Shown: positions 17,241-25,937 of the stretch, piece by piece
How positions within the stretch are numbered: the stretch's first letter is position 1
Layout: each line of letters opens with the position of its first letter
From: Paenibacillus gyeongsangnamensis
GTDB taxonomy: Bacteria > Bacillota > Bacilli > Paenibacillales > NBRC-103111
Length of the DNA stretch: 64,000 bases
Assembly (NCBI RefSeq): GCF_027533625.1
Contig: NZ_JAQAGZ010000031.1
Coordinates: 1-64,000, forward strand
Direction: 5' to 3'
The notes under the pieces: generated by a model
The model's input: only the letters and a program-made list of their open reading frames with translations
What the model was told of the DNA's origin: nothing
The model's database searches: none
Made by a program: the position numbers and the translations under genes

Positions 17241-17275
17241 ATATCAGCTTCGCTTATACCCTGCGAAGCTGATAT
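17241..17275. terminator. Bidirectional terminator between convergent genes
   Basis: Perfect 13-bp stem ATATCAGCTTCGC / GCGAAGCTGATAT with a 9-base loop, between the epimerase stop and the convergent DUF1259 stop. A T-rich stretch (CAATTTTTC) follows on the plus side. Confidence 0.7.
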
Positions 17276-17281
17276 TGACAT

Positions 17282-18196
17282 TCAATTTTTCTTTGAATGA
17301 TTCGTTTTATCCAAAGCTGCTTTTAGACCTCGAGCCAATTTTTCGGGATCATCATATCCCCAGAAATGCATGAAGAATAGTCGTGGAGATTCAACCAACA
17401 TGTGATTATGGATTGCCGTGACGGTAATACCGTGTTCTGTCAAAGCACGAATGACAGGGTTCACTTCGTTTGCCAAAAGGACGAAGTCTCCTGTTATAGC
17501 TGCCATCTTACCGACTGCTTGAAAATTGATAGGTGAAGCCACTCCCATCGATGGCGGAATCACCATATGATTTTCCGTTATCGGTTCTGCGCGCGAAATA
17601 CTGAACTGTAGTAGATTCCCGCTGCGGTGACCCTTCTGGCCCATAATGGCTTCAACTTTTGACCAATCGAAAGATGAAGGCTGTTGAACGCCGGTAGGCT
17701 GAGTAAGCGGAGTACCCGACTTAGCTAAAGCCGCCTCTACGTTGTCGGCGAGCTTCGTAGATTCGCCGTGTCCTGCAACATGCAAATACATCACTCTTGG
17801 CATTTCGTTAATAAGGTGATTGTGTAAAGCTGTTATCTCGATGCCGCTGCTGCTTAGCTTTGAGATCACCTTAGGGACTTCCGTTTCAAGCAGTACAAGA
17901 TCGCCCATCATCATCGTTTCGTTTCCGTGCGGCTTAAAAGCGAGCCATCCGGTAAGTGCGAGACCCGGTTCGATCATGACTTCTCCGACTTTTACTTTTA
18001 AATCGGTACGCGGAAACGTAACTTTAAATACGTCGTTTTGTATCGTGCCCTTTCGGTTGAAAATTTGTTCAAGCTTTTTCCAGACGGGTTGTTTTTCGAT
18101 GCCTCTTTCTTCAGCGAAGATTTTGTCAGCCGGCCAATTGAGCGGTTGCAAGAAAACGGCTGTAATCAGCAAAAAGACTAGGGTAATTTTTTTCAT
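17282..18196 (-). CDS. DUF1259 (LppY/LpqO-type) exported protein
   Basis: 304 residues with an N-terminal signal peptide (KK, then a hydrophobic run LVFLLITAVFL, about 1-28). Two DUF1259 repeats follow, each with the HNH-like motif (ALHNHL about residue 124 and AIHNHM about residue 256), followed by an aromatic MYLH/FFMH block. The family is widespread in exported bacterial proteins and its biochemical role is unknown. GGAGGT precedes the ATG. It lies downstream of the Dps-like gene on the same strand, with a hairpin between them. Confidence 0.8.
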   Translation of the reverse strand: MKKITLVFLLITAVFLQPLNWPADKIFAEERGIEKQPVWKKLEQIFNRKGTIQNDVFKVTFPRTDLKVKVGEVMIEPGLALTGWLAFKPHGNETMMMGDLVLLETEVPKVISKLSSSGIEITALHNHLINEMPRVMYLHVAGHGESTKLADNVEAALAKSGTPLTQPTGVQQPSSFDWSKVEAIMGQKGHRSGNLLQFSISRAEPITENHMVIPPSMGVASPINFQAVGKMAAITGDFVLLANEVNPVIRALTEHGITVTAIHNHMLVESPRLFFMHFWGYDDPEKLARGLKAALDKTNHSKKN

Positions 18197-18240
18197 ATGT
18201 ACCTCCGACAGAATAGGTTAGAGCCAAGAACAGCCATATT

Positions 18241-18274
18241 AACAGGGGGATAACGCTTTGGTTGTCCCCCTGTT
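18241..18274 (-). terminator. Strong hairpin between the Dps-like and DUF1259 genes
   Basis: Ten-base stem AACAGGGGGA / TCCCCCTGTT with a 14-base loop. It lacks a good T run on either strand, so it could be a partial terminator or a processing/stability hairpin. Confidence 0.5.
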
Positions 18275-18284
18275 CAACTAACGT

Positions 18285-18815
18285 TTATGGTTGCCCCTGC
18301 GTAAGCTCGTAGACAATTCCCGCTTTCTCCAAGTACAGGGAGATCTTCTTTGCAAATTTCTCGTGCTCAAGGAGAATATTCCTAAGTAGAATAGCGGATG
18401 CCGGGTCGCCGATTTGATCAAGTTGCGGGATATCGCTCCGCAATTTTGTGAACAGCTGATTCAGCGCGTTCAATTGACTCTGCAGCATTTCACGAACTGC
18501 GGGGACTCCTGCCGGCTCAAATTGAAACACCGATGCTTGCGGAAATGTGGTTGGATCTAATGGGATACCGCCAACCGTTACAATGCGTTCCGCAACAGCA
18601 TCCGCGTGCTGCAATGAATGTTCAGCCCAAGCGTCGAAGCACGAGTGAAGTTCCTTGTATTCGCTTCCTCGGACATACCATTGGTGTTTCTCCCATAGTT
18701 CAAACAACTCAAATAATGTTGCTAAGTCCGGATTAAGAATATCTGTGATCTGCTTCACCTTGGCAGAATCGAATCCAATGGGACTTTTTTGTACAATCGA
18801 TCCATGGTTAGCCAT
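18285..18815 (-). CDS. Dps/ferritin-like protein
   Basis: 176 residues, all-helical. FELWEKHQWYVRG, then ELHSCFDAWAEHSLQHADAV and AERIVTVGG, parallels the Dps di-iron/interface region (KxHWxVxGxxFxxLHxxxDExxE). Several expected carboxylates are replaced, for example SCFDAWAE in place of the usual LLDEHxE. Ferroxidase activity is therefore doubtful, although the fold is well supported. GAGGTG precedes the ATG at 12 bases. It is probably co-transcribed with the DUF1259 gene. Confidence 0.65.
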   Translation of the reverse strand: MANHGSIVQKSPIGFDSAKVKQITDILNPDLATLFELFELWEKHQWYVRGSEYKELHSCFDAWAEHSLQHADAVAERIVTVGGIPLDPTTFPQASVFQFEPAGVPAVREMLQSQLNALNQLFTKLRSDIPQLDQIGDPASAILLRNILLEHEKFAKKISLYLEKAGIVYELTQGQP

Positions 18816-19081
18816 GCTGATAACTACACCTCATAATTTTTAGTGTAACAAGCGTTACCCGAGGTAAAGTTTGCCCGTGAAAATTCTGCATTATGCAAAA
18901 CAAGGTGCGGTGTACGAATCTTGGTGCTAAAACTATTTATTGGACTTCTATTGTTGAAAATAATGATGCTGAATGGAGTTTTGGACAGGGTGAGGCACAA
19001 TTTTTAACCGGTAAGTTGTAAGTTTGGAGTGATTTTCTTAAGTAAACGAAGACGATAATTCAACATCGAGAGGTGATACCC

Positions 19082-19711
19082 ATGTATATTCCTCCGCACT
19101 TTCAAATTGAAGATGTTGAAATTGCTTACAACATTATAAAAGAATATAGTTTTGCGACTTTGTTTTCTCAACACAATGGCATCCCCTTTGCCACTCATCT
19201 GCCATTAATTTTGGATAAGGAGAACAAATACTTATATGGGCATTTTGCTCGCCCGAATCCTCAGTGGAAGGATATTAATAATCAAATTGTATTAGCTGTT
19301 TTTCATGGTCCTCATTGCTATATTTCACCCTCATGGTATGAGACGAATACTGCAGTTCCAACATGGAATTATGTGACTGTTCATGTATACGGCGAAGTCG
19401 AACTAATAAAGGATGAACAAAAATTAATGGATTCATTGCATGAAATGGTGCTAAAGTATGAAGCTCCTAATAGTTCATACAGATTGCAAGATGTAGACGC
19501 TGACTTTCTTGCTGGGATGAACAAAGGTATTCAAGGATTCAAAATTAAGATCAACAAAATAGAGGGCAAAGCAAAGTTAAGTCAAAATCACTCAGAACAC
19601 CGACAAGAACGTATCATTACTCAGCTGGAACAAATTTCGAATGCAGACGAAAAAAAGATTTCCGCACTTATGAAATCAAACCTAAAAAATAACGCGTTTA
19701 TAAATGAATGA
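19082..19711 (+). CDS. paiB: PaiB-like FMN-binding regulator
   Basis: 209 residues, close to Bacillus PaiB (207). The hallmark sequences are MYIPPHFQ at the N-terminus, FATHLPL, GHFARPNPQWK, the FHGPHCYISPSWY block and VPTWNYVTVHVYG. This is a split-barrel FMN-binding protein described as a negative regulator of sporulation and protease genes. ATG 19082 is used because GAGAGGTG lies just upstream; an in-frame GTG at 19073 overlaps that site. The acetyltransferase partner PaiA is not adjacent. A weak GAAGACG/CGTCTTC hairpin follows at 19721-19771. Confidence 0.9.
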   Translation: MYIPPHFQIEDVEIAYNIIKEYSFATLFSQHNGIPFATHLPLILDKENKYLYGHFARPNPQWKDINNQIVLAVFHGPHCYISPSWYETNTAVPTWNYVTVHVYGEVELIKDEQKLMDSLHEMVLKYEAPNSSYRLQDVDADFLAGMNKGIQGFKIKINKIEGKAKLSQNHSEHRQERIITQLEQISNADEKKISALMKSNLKNNAFINE

Positions 19712-19867
19712 ATATGCAACGAAGACGTACTTCTGCAGGAGATAAGTTCTATCCCCATGAAGCGCGTCTTCTTTTATACTGGTGAATATTCCCTTCGGAT
19801 TATGGAAACCTAATGATGCAAGGCTTGGATATTCGGCCTTCATTTGAGTTAGAGGGGGTATATTCTC

Positions 19868-21232
19868 TTGAGAAAATCTGATCTAGAGCAGCGGATGGAG
19901 CTATTGAAGCATCGGTTTGCTGCATCCCCGGATCTAATCGATCAAAAGGTAAACCAGGATGAAAAAGAAATTCGGCTTCTTTACTTGGATAGTCTTTGCG
20001 ACGAAATCAAGATCAAGAAGGATATTATTGATCAATTGTATGACAGCAAAGGAATGGCGGAATTTGAAATGTATATCTCGATGCTGCCGGGCTCCATGAC
20101 ATTTCAGAGCTTTGAGAAGGCAGTTCAGTTTGTCCTAACAGGGCATGTAGCGATCTTATGCTTCGATATCCTCTATTTTCTAGATGTAAAAATAGACATG
20201 GCTGCTCAACCGCAGCCAACCACCATCGAAAATACGATTCTCGGCCCGAAAACCGCATTGAGTGAAGATGTGAAGATTAGTTTAGCCCAAGTACGGAAGC
20301 GCTACTTGTCCGCTTCCTTGAAAATAGAAAATCAAACAGCAGGTACGATATCGAAAACGGCGATATATCTCGTGTACGACGAAGAGCTGGTCGATCCGGA
20401 AGTCTTGAAACAAGTCAAAGAAAAGATTGCCGGGATTAACGAGGAGGTCGTCCAATCGGCAGGTCAACTAGAACAATTGATCAACAGCAAGAAGAAAATG
20501 CTGTTTCCCACTATGTTAATGACGGAAAGACCGGATCGTGTGGCGTTCAATCTCGCTGAGGGGAAAATCGCTATGTTAATTGACGGCACGGGGTTTGCTT
20601 TGGTGGTGCCATCCGTTTTCTATGATTTTTTCTCCGCGGTGGAGGATTTGTACCTGCCTTTTTGGGTCAGTAACTTTCTTGTTGTCATTCGGTATTTCGG
20701 GTTGGCTATCGCTCTGTTGGTTCCAGCAATCTATGTATCGGTCGCGTCGTATAACCCGGAAGTATTTCGGGTTCAACTATCTCTCAGCATTGCCGGAAGC
20801 AGGGCTGCCGTTCCGTATCCGTCTTTTATTGAAGTGCTGTTTATGCTGGGGATGATGGAATTATTGACCGAGGCCAGCCTTCGCCTACCCAAAGTAATCG
20901 GATCTACGGCTACGACGGTAGGGGGGTTGATTTTGGGGCAAGCGGCGCAGCAAGCTGGTTTGGTCAGCAGCATCATGATCATTGTCGTAGCGGCCGTCGC
21001 GATTTCTAACTTTGTTATTCCTATCAATACGATGGGCTTATCCATACGTGTAGCCAAATATCTGTTGTTGCTGTTTAGCAGCATATTCGGGATTATCGGA
21101 GTCGTGGGGGCATTCGTGGCACTTGTAATCCATCTATGCAGTCTCCGGAGTTTCGGGAAGCCATATTTCAAATTATTTATCGGCGAACCGGGAGATCGTC
21201 CAGTCCGTCATAAAGCGAGAACGATCTCATGA
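19868..21232 (+). CDS. Spore germination receptor A subunit (GerA/GerKA family)
   Basis: 454 residues. A soluble N-terminal half (about 1-250) has the LYLDSLCD, PTTIENTILGPKTALSEDV and MLMTERPDRVAFNLAEGK blocks typical of GerA subunits, and a C-terminal half carries five or so membrane helices. With the B and C subunits it forms the nutrient receptor in the spore inner membrane. TTG start with AGGGGG 11 bases upstream. The stop overlaps the next start as ATGA. The nutrient cannot be predicted. A forespore (SigG) promoter would be expected but I did not find a convincing one. Confidence 0.93.
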   Translation: MRKSDLEQRMELLKHRFAASPDLIDQKVNQDEKEIRLLYLDSLCDEIKIKKDIIDQLYDSKGMAEFEMYISMLPGSMTFQSFEKAVQFVLTGHVAILCFDILYFLDVKIDMAAQPQPTTIENTILGPKTALSEDVKISLAQVRKRYLSASLKIENQTAGTISKTAIYLVYDEELVDPEVLKQVKEKIAGINEEVVQSAGQLEQLINSKKKMLFPTMLMTERPDRVAFNLAEGKIAMLIDGTGFALVVPSVFYDFFSAVEDLYLPFWVSNFLVVIRYFGLAIALLVPAIYVSVASYNPEVFRVQLSLSIAGSRAAVPYPSFIEVLFMLGMMELLTEASLRLPKVIGSTATTVGGLILGQAAQQAGLVSSIMIIVVAAVAISNFVIPINTMGLSIRVAKYLLLLFSSIFGIIGVVGAFVALVIHLCSLRSFGKPYFKLFIGEPGDRPVRHKARTIS

Positions 21233-22320
21233 AAACACACTACTTTTTTTATTTGGTCCTAATGGACATGCTGATCAATATTATGGTATATGTTCCTGAT
21301 ATTTTGTTTGAAGACCGTTTTAATGGGGCGATTATGTCGATGCTTTTGACGATCCCCTTAAGCACCACGTTGGCTTATTTGCTCTCGATAGGTTTAATGA
21401 AGTTCCCCGGAATGGGTTTGCCGGAAATCTTCAAACTTACTTTCCCGGTATGGATTCGTACTCCGGTATTGATTTATTTGGGCATTAATTGGTCCATTGG
21501 GGTCTGGATTGCCTTAACAAATTTCGCTATCTTGGCCAAAAGATATATCAACCCTGATTTATCCCTAGTTGCTGTCCTGCTCTTTTTTCTGGCTGTTGTG
21601 GGATGGGGGGCCGTTCAAAACTCCCGGACGGTTCTATATGTTACAGAAATCATTACCTTGCTGAATGTACCGTTAATTTTTTTTATTATGATCAAAGCGT
21701 TCACCAGCTCGTATATGCGGTGGAAAGAGATTTTTTCTATGGGGGCCTTTGCGTTCAACTGGCCGACGTGGAGCAGTCTTTCTGCGGCTACGTATTTGTT
21801 CAATGGTTATATTGAAATGGTGATTTTACATCGGGAGTTTGAAGGGAAATTTACGACCAAATATCATTGGATCATTCCTATTATGGGATTGCTCAGTTTC
21901 ATTACGACGTTTGCGGTTCCGATTGGTTTCCATGGCCTCATGGCGGTAGGCGATTATCCGTATCCTTGGGTGGTGACCGCGGATTCCATGCGCTTCAAGC
22001 TTGGTTTTGTGGAACGCGTAGTTTTTGTTTTTCTTTTGCTATATATCGGTATATCCATAATGTATGGGATTGTCGCGTGGCATAATTCGATCGAACTTTT
22101 AAAAGGGGCATTTGAAAAAACGATAAAAGGCCAATGGCAACGTTATTTCCCTTGGATTTTGTTGGCTCTACTTGCCATTCCTCCGTGTTATGCGGTGGAA
22201 TTGATCGATCAACCGAAATTGCTCCAGTTTTCACGTCTATGGCTGAATAGCCGCTTGGCCGGTGAAATCGCTTTGGTGTTAACCGTATACCTCTTGGGAC
22301 GATGGAGAAAGACGGCGTGA
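21229..22320 (+). CDS. Spore germination receptor B subunit (GerB/GerKB family)
   Basis: 363 residues with about ten membrane helices. It belongs to the amino-acid/polyamine transporter-like spore germination permease family and is probably the germinant-binding subunit. The start ATGA overlaps the A-subunit stop and the C-subunit start overlaps its own stop, so the three are translationally coupled. Length and order A-B-C are normal. Confidence 0.93.
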   Translation: MKTHYFFYLVLMDMLINIMVYVPDILFEDRFNGAIMSMLLTIPLSTTLAYLLSIGLMKFPGMGLPEIFKLTFPVWIRTPVLIYLGINWSIGVWIALTNFAILAKRYINPDLSLVAVLLFFLAVVGWGAVQNSRTVLYVTEIITLLNVPLIFFIMIKAFTSSYMRWKEIFSMGAFAFNWPTWSSLSAATYLFNGYIEMVILHREFEGKFTTKYHWIIPIMGLLSFITTFAVPIGFHGLMAVGDYPYPWVVTADSMRFKLGFVERVVFVFLLLYIGISIMYGIVAWHNSIELLKGAFEKTIKGQWQRYFPWILLALLAIPPCYAVELIDQPKLLQFSRLWLNSRLAGEIALVLTVYLLGRWRKTA

Positions 22321-23411
22321 AAAAGGGGATTCGATTGTTTGTCGTCGGCTCCATCCTCTTTGTCTTGACCAGCTGTGGATTCAAAGATATCGATAAACGA
22401 TTCTTTGTTACTGCGATGGGAGTAGATTTGTCGGGAGATCAGGCCAAACCGTACCTTGTGACCTTGAAACTGGCTATATCGAGAACCCAAACCCAACCGG
22501 GGAAAGAAGAATTCCTGATCATTCAAGAAAAGGGAGCTACCATAACGGAAGCCGTTCGTTTGATGAAATCCAAGGCGGATAAGGAGTTAGAGTTCGGTCA
22601 TGCGAAAGTCATCGTGTTTGGAGAAAAATTGGCGAGAGATAATATAAAGAAAACGATGGATTGGTTTAATCGCAGAAGAGATATTCAAAAAGTTGCATTT
22701 GTCGCTGTCGGTTCCCCAGATGCAGAATCCATATTAAAATTGAAGCCGAAGTCGGAACAAATTCCGGGGAACGCGCTTATTCTCAGCTTTGCACAGGAAG
22801 GGGCGAATTCCGCCTACATTTTGACGGAATATTTATTTGACTTCAACCGAAGGCTCACTACACCGGGAATCGATCCCGTTTTGCCTGTAGTTGAAGTCGG
22901 TAAAGAATCTTACAACATCCGCCGGGCAGCAATATTTGATAAAACGAAACTGATTTATATCCTAACGCGGGATGAGACGCGATTATTGAATGAATTGGCA
23001 TTCCAAATCTCTAAGTTTGAAGGAGTTGTGGAGGCGGGAGACATCAAAATTGCGATATCGTTTGAAAAACTCAGTGTCAAACATAAGATCGTGACACCGG
23101 GACAAGGAACTCCTTATGTTCTAGTGAAAGTCAAGGCCGACGGGGTTGTAGAAGAAGCCGATAAAACGTTAGCCAAGAAGGACTGGAAAATCTACGAGAA
23201 GGAATCAGAGAAGTCCTTCGAACAGCGTTATTCGATCGTGTTGAAAAAAATCCAGAAATTAGGTGTAGACCCAATTGGGTTTGGGGAAGATTATTTCGCA
23301 AGCCATTTTAGCGGGAAATCGGATTGGAAAGCATGGACAGAGCTTTATCCCCAAATCGATTTCCGCTTCAAGGTGAAAGTGGGGATAAAAGGGCCAGGCA
23401 ACGTCTACTGA
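22317..23411 (+). CDS. Spore germination receptor C subunit lipoprotein (GerC/GerKC family)
   Basis: 364 residues from GTG 22317. A short signal peptide ends in the lipobox LTSC (C20), followed by GFKDIDKRFFVTAMGVDL, the standard GerC opening. The rest is the three-domain soluble lipoprotein anchored on the outside of the spore inner membrane. The GTG start overlaps the B-subunit stop by four bases and has GGAGAAAG nine bases upstream. ATG 22302 in the same frame is possible but has only a GGGA site. Confidence 0.93.
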   Translation: MKKGIRLFVVGSILFVLTSCGFKDIDKRFFVTAMGVDLSGDQAKPYLVTLKLAISRTQTQPGKEEFLIIQEKGATITEAVRLMKSKADKELEFGHAKVIVFGEKLARDNIKKTMDWFNRRRDIQKVAFVAVGSPDAESILKLKPKSEQIPGNALILSFAQEGANSAYILTEYLFDFNRRLTTPGIDPVLPVVEVGKESYNIRRAAIFDKTKLIYILTRDETRLLNELAFQISKFEGVVEAGDIKIAISFEKLSVKHKIVTPGQGTPYVLVKVKADGVVEEADKTLAKKDWKIYEKESEKSFEQRYSIVLKKIQKLGVDPIGFGEDYFASHFSGKSDWKAWTELYPQIDFRFKVKVGIKGPGNVY

Positions 23412-23524
23412 CCGGCGACTCCTTTGGAAATTTGAAGCGTATCTTTGCCGCGGGAAACGGAATCGTTTCTGAAGCTCCACAGCCTTCTCGCGCAGAAATG
23501 CTTTAAATAATAAACGCGGAATGT

Positions 23525-23553
23525 TTGCCACCTGACCAAACAAGTGCTACAAT
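23525..23553 (+). promoter_or_regulatory. SigA-type promoter for the leader ORF and CDF exporter
   Basis: TTGCCA (23525-23530), 17-base spacer, TACAAT (23548-23553). It starts transcription about 130-140 bases before the exporter gene, leaving a leader with a short ORF and a hairpin. Confidence 0.6.
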
Positions 23554-23587
23554 CATAAGTGTTGATTTTATTGTGTGGTGATATGAG

Positions 23588-23701
23588 ATGAATGTTCAAA
23601 TGGTTCAACTAAATTTTAAAAATCCTCAAACCTTGGCCGGAAACGGTCAAGGTTTTTTGTTTCCTCGGGGAAAAAATTCTGGTGGGGGTAATGATTTATG
23701 A
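23588..23701 (+). CDS. Possible 37-aa leader peptide upstream of the CDF exporter
   Basis: ATG 23588 opens a 37-codon frame that reads through the hairpin at 23628-23658 and ends in TGA 23699-23701. It overlaps the exporter ATG as ATGA. The peptide is rich in Asn, Gln and Gly with no membrane segment. The ribosome site is weak (GGTGATATGAG). Its placement, entirely between a promoter and the coupled exporter start, is what suggests a regulatory leader. Confidence 0.35.
   Translation: MNVQMVQLNFKNPQTLAGNGQGFLFPRGKNSGGGNDL
23628..23658 (+). terminator. Terminator/attenuator hairpin in the CDF exporter leader
   Basis: Stem AAACCTTGGCCG / CGGTCAAGGTTT with a GAAA loop and a T6 run, 40 bases before the exporter ATG and downstream of its own promoter. 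It fits premature termination control rather than the end of the ger operon. Confidence 0.65.
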
Positions 23702-24603
23702 GTCAAGGTAACAAATCTAGTGCATCTATTATTGCCGTTTGGATCAGTTTAATAAGCAATGTGTTTTTAACTATTTTAAAAATATCGGTAGGTTTACTAT
23801 TTAATAGCCAGGTTTTACTTGCTGATGGTGTTCATAATGCAGGGGATATCATAGCAACGTTTGCTTCATTAACTTCGATGAGAATTTCTAAACAACCAGC
23901 GGATGAAGACCACCCTTATGGTCACGGTAAAGCAGAAGTTATCGGTTCAGCAATTGTCGCAATTATATTAGCGTTGGCAGCACTTTATATTGCTTATGAG
24001 GCAGTGTTAGCGTTTTTCGAGGAGCCGGCTAAAGCCAGCTTCATTGCTCTTATTGCAGGGTTTATATCTCTTGTTTGGAAGCAAGCATTGTACATTTATA
24101 CTGTACGGATCGGCAGGGTAGAGAATAGTAAAGGTCTTCTGGCAACAGCTTATGACCACTTGGCTGATGTCTATGCTTCCATAGCGGCTGTTGTCGGAAT
24201 AGGACTGGCACTAATTGGTGAAACGTATGGGATTCACTATTTATCCTATGGAGATCCGTTTGCCGGAATTATCGTTTCAATTTTAGTGTTTAAACTGGCC
24301 TATCATATGGGACAAGAAGCGTTTGACATCCTTATGGAGAAAACGATCGGCGCGGAAAAATTAAGTGATTATGCTTCATTGATCAAGAAAATACCTGAAG
24401 TTAAACGAATCGATCGATTACGCGCAAGGGAACATGGGCACTATATTTTAGTGGATATTCGTGTCAGTATTCCGGGTGGTTTGACTGTTCAAGAAGGACA
24501 TGACATATCACGCAAAATCAAAACGATCATAATGGATAATCATAACGATGTAGATGAAGTTCTTGTTCATTTAAATCCTTGGTATGCAGAAGTTGCCAAG
24601 TAA
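23698..24603 (+). CDS. Cation diffusion facilitator family metal exporter
   Basis: 301 residues with six membrane helices in the first 200 and a cytoplasmic C-terminal domain (about 215-300) typical of CDF dimers. Metal-site motifs are LLADGVHNAGD in helix 2 and YDHLADV in helix 5, with the signature DEDHPYGHGKAE between helices 2 and 3. Exports divalent cations (Zn, Mn, Fe or Co) against protons; the H/D in helix 2 does not fix the metal. Closest in style to Bacillus YeaB/MneS-type members. GGGGGT precedes the ATG. A leader ORF and hairpin upstream suggest attenuation. It ends at a strong terminator. Confidence 0.9.
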   Translation: MSQGNKSSASIIAVWISLISNVFLTILKISVGLLFNSQVLLADGVHNAGDIIATFASLTSMRISKQPADEDHPYGHGKAEVIGSAIVAIILALAALYIAYEAVLAFFEEPAKASFIALIAGFISLVWKQALYIYTVRIGRVENSKGLLATAYDHLADVYASIAAVVGIGLALIGETYGIHYLSYGDPFAGIIVSILVFKLAYHMGQEAFDILMEKTIGAEKLSDYASLIKKIPEVKRIDRLRAREHGHYILVDIRVSIPGGLTVQEGHDISRKIKTIIMDNHNDVDEVLVHLNPWYAEVAK

Positions 24604-24657
24604 AATATTACTTACAAGCAGGTACTAGATAATGTGAATCTTCGTGGGGATTATGAC

Positions 24658-24700
24658 AAAAAAACCTGAGTGCACTTCATCGTGCATCCCAGGTTTTTTT
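24658..24700. terminator. Bidirectional terminator
   Basis: Long stem AAAACCTG..GTGCA / TGCAT..CAGGTTTT with T7 on the plus side and A-rich DNA on the other, between the convergent CDF exporter and aldo/keto reductase genes. Confidence 0.85.
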
Positions 24701-24708
24701 AAATGATT

Positions 24709-25635
24709 CTATAATTCGGAATTCCACTGCTGCGGGTGTTCCTCTCCTACATGCTCAGAGGCAGCGGCGTTGGAAATGACCTGTTCCGGACTTTTACAGC
24801 CTGGAATGACAGCGGTGACAGCCGGATGCTTGAGGCACCAAGCCAGAGCCCAGGTAGCCATGTCTACGCCGACAGGCACTTCGTGCTCGCGGATTCGCTC
24901 GACCTCTTGAAGCTTTCGCAGCGTTTGCTCCTGATCATGCCGGTGTCTTACGTCGTTCTCGGCGAATGTGGCACCCGGCTTGTATTTACCGCTCAAATAA
25001 CCGCTGGCCAGCGGTACGCGCGCCAGTACACCGAGGTCCTGCCGAATGCAAGAAGGGAAGACGCGCTCTTCAGGTTTCCGGTCTAGACGATTATATACGA
25101 CTTGAATAACCTGCGAACCCACTTCAGAAGATGCCTCTGTTTGATGCAGATTATCGTTGCTGCCGATGGAAGTGCCCAAATAACGGATTTTTCCAGCCTG
25201 CACTTGTTTGTCAAGCATGGTCCAAAGCTCATCTTGATCAAAAGCTTGATCCGATCCGGAGTGGAATTGATAAACGTCGATATAATCCGTCCGAAGCGCT
25301 TTGAGAGAAGCCTCTAACTGACCGAGTACATCCTGAGGAGACCAATGTTCGCTGCGATTTAAATGCGCATGAAAATGATGGCCGAACTTCGTTGCAATGA
25401 CCCAATCCTCACGGTGGCGTCGAGCGATATAATCGCCGATCAGTGATTCTGATGTATGGTCACCATAACATTCCGCCGTGTCAATCAGGTTGATACCGCT
25501 TTCTTTGGCTTGATCCAGGATGGCATCCGTCTCAGTCTGTGTAAAAGGCTTTCCCCATTCGCCTCCGAACTGCCAAGTACCTACGCCGATGACCGAAACC
25601 TTCAAATCCGTACTGCCGAGTCTGCGGTATTTCAT
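24709..25635 (-). CDS. Aldo/keto reductase
   Basis: 308 residues forming the NADPH-dependent AKR barrel, with catalytic D52 (LIDTAE), Y57 (CYGDH), K83 (ATKFGHH) and the His of YQFHSGSD. The C-terminal AVIPGCKSPEQ is the cofactor-binding segment. It reduces aldehydes or ketones and resembles the Bacillus IolS/YhdN group. GAGGAGG precedes the ATG. It is transcribed away from the amidohydrolase operon, with 302 bases between the two starts. Whether it shares that pathway is not shown by the sequence. Confidence 0.9.
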   Translation of the reverse strand: MKYRRLGSTDLKVSVIGVGTWQFGGEWGKPFTQTETDAILDQAKESGINLIDTAECYGDHTSESLIGDYIARRHREDWVIATKFGHHFHAHLNRSEHWSPQDVLGQLEASLKALRTDYIDVYQFHSGSDQAFDQDELWTMLDKQVQAGKIRYLGTSIGSNDNLHQTEASSEVGSQVIQVVYNRLDRKPEERVFPSCIRQDLGVLARVPLASGYLSGKYKPGATFAENDVRHRHDQEQTLRKLQEVERIREHEVPVGVDMATWALAWCLKHPAVTAVIPGCKSPEQVISNAAASEHVGEEHPQQWNSEL

Positions 25636-25937
25636 CGTTTCTGGTTCCTCCTCGATACGATTTAAGATAGTGTTAGCTTACGTATCCCATTCTACATTAA
25701 ATTGAAAGAATCAATCAATCCGATTACTTCGTTTATGACGTTTTTTTCCTTATGCATTCTTTTCTTTAGGAAACATCAGCAATCGCATGACATAATTTTC
25801 TTAAATCAAGGATTAACAGTTAAATATGAATAGCCCTATCCTATAAAATAAGTTCAAGCGGATGAAAAGCTGATGACCAGTGGACTTTCGCCTGAGATAA
25901 CGTTTTTTCAAATAACATCAGAAGGACGTGATTCGAT
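25636..25937. other. Divergent promoter region, AKR and amidohydrolase operon
   Basis: A+T-rich and without genes. It must carry the promoters for both divergent units. A TATAAAAT at about 25840 is the best -10 candidate for the rightward operon, but no good -35 partner fits. No clear palindromic operator or cre site was seen. Confidence 0.4.
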
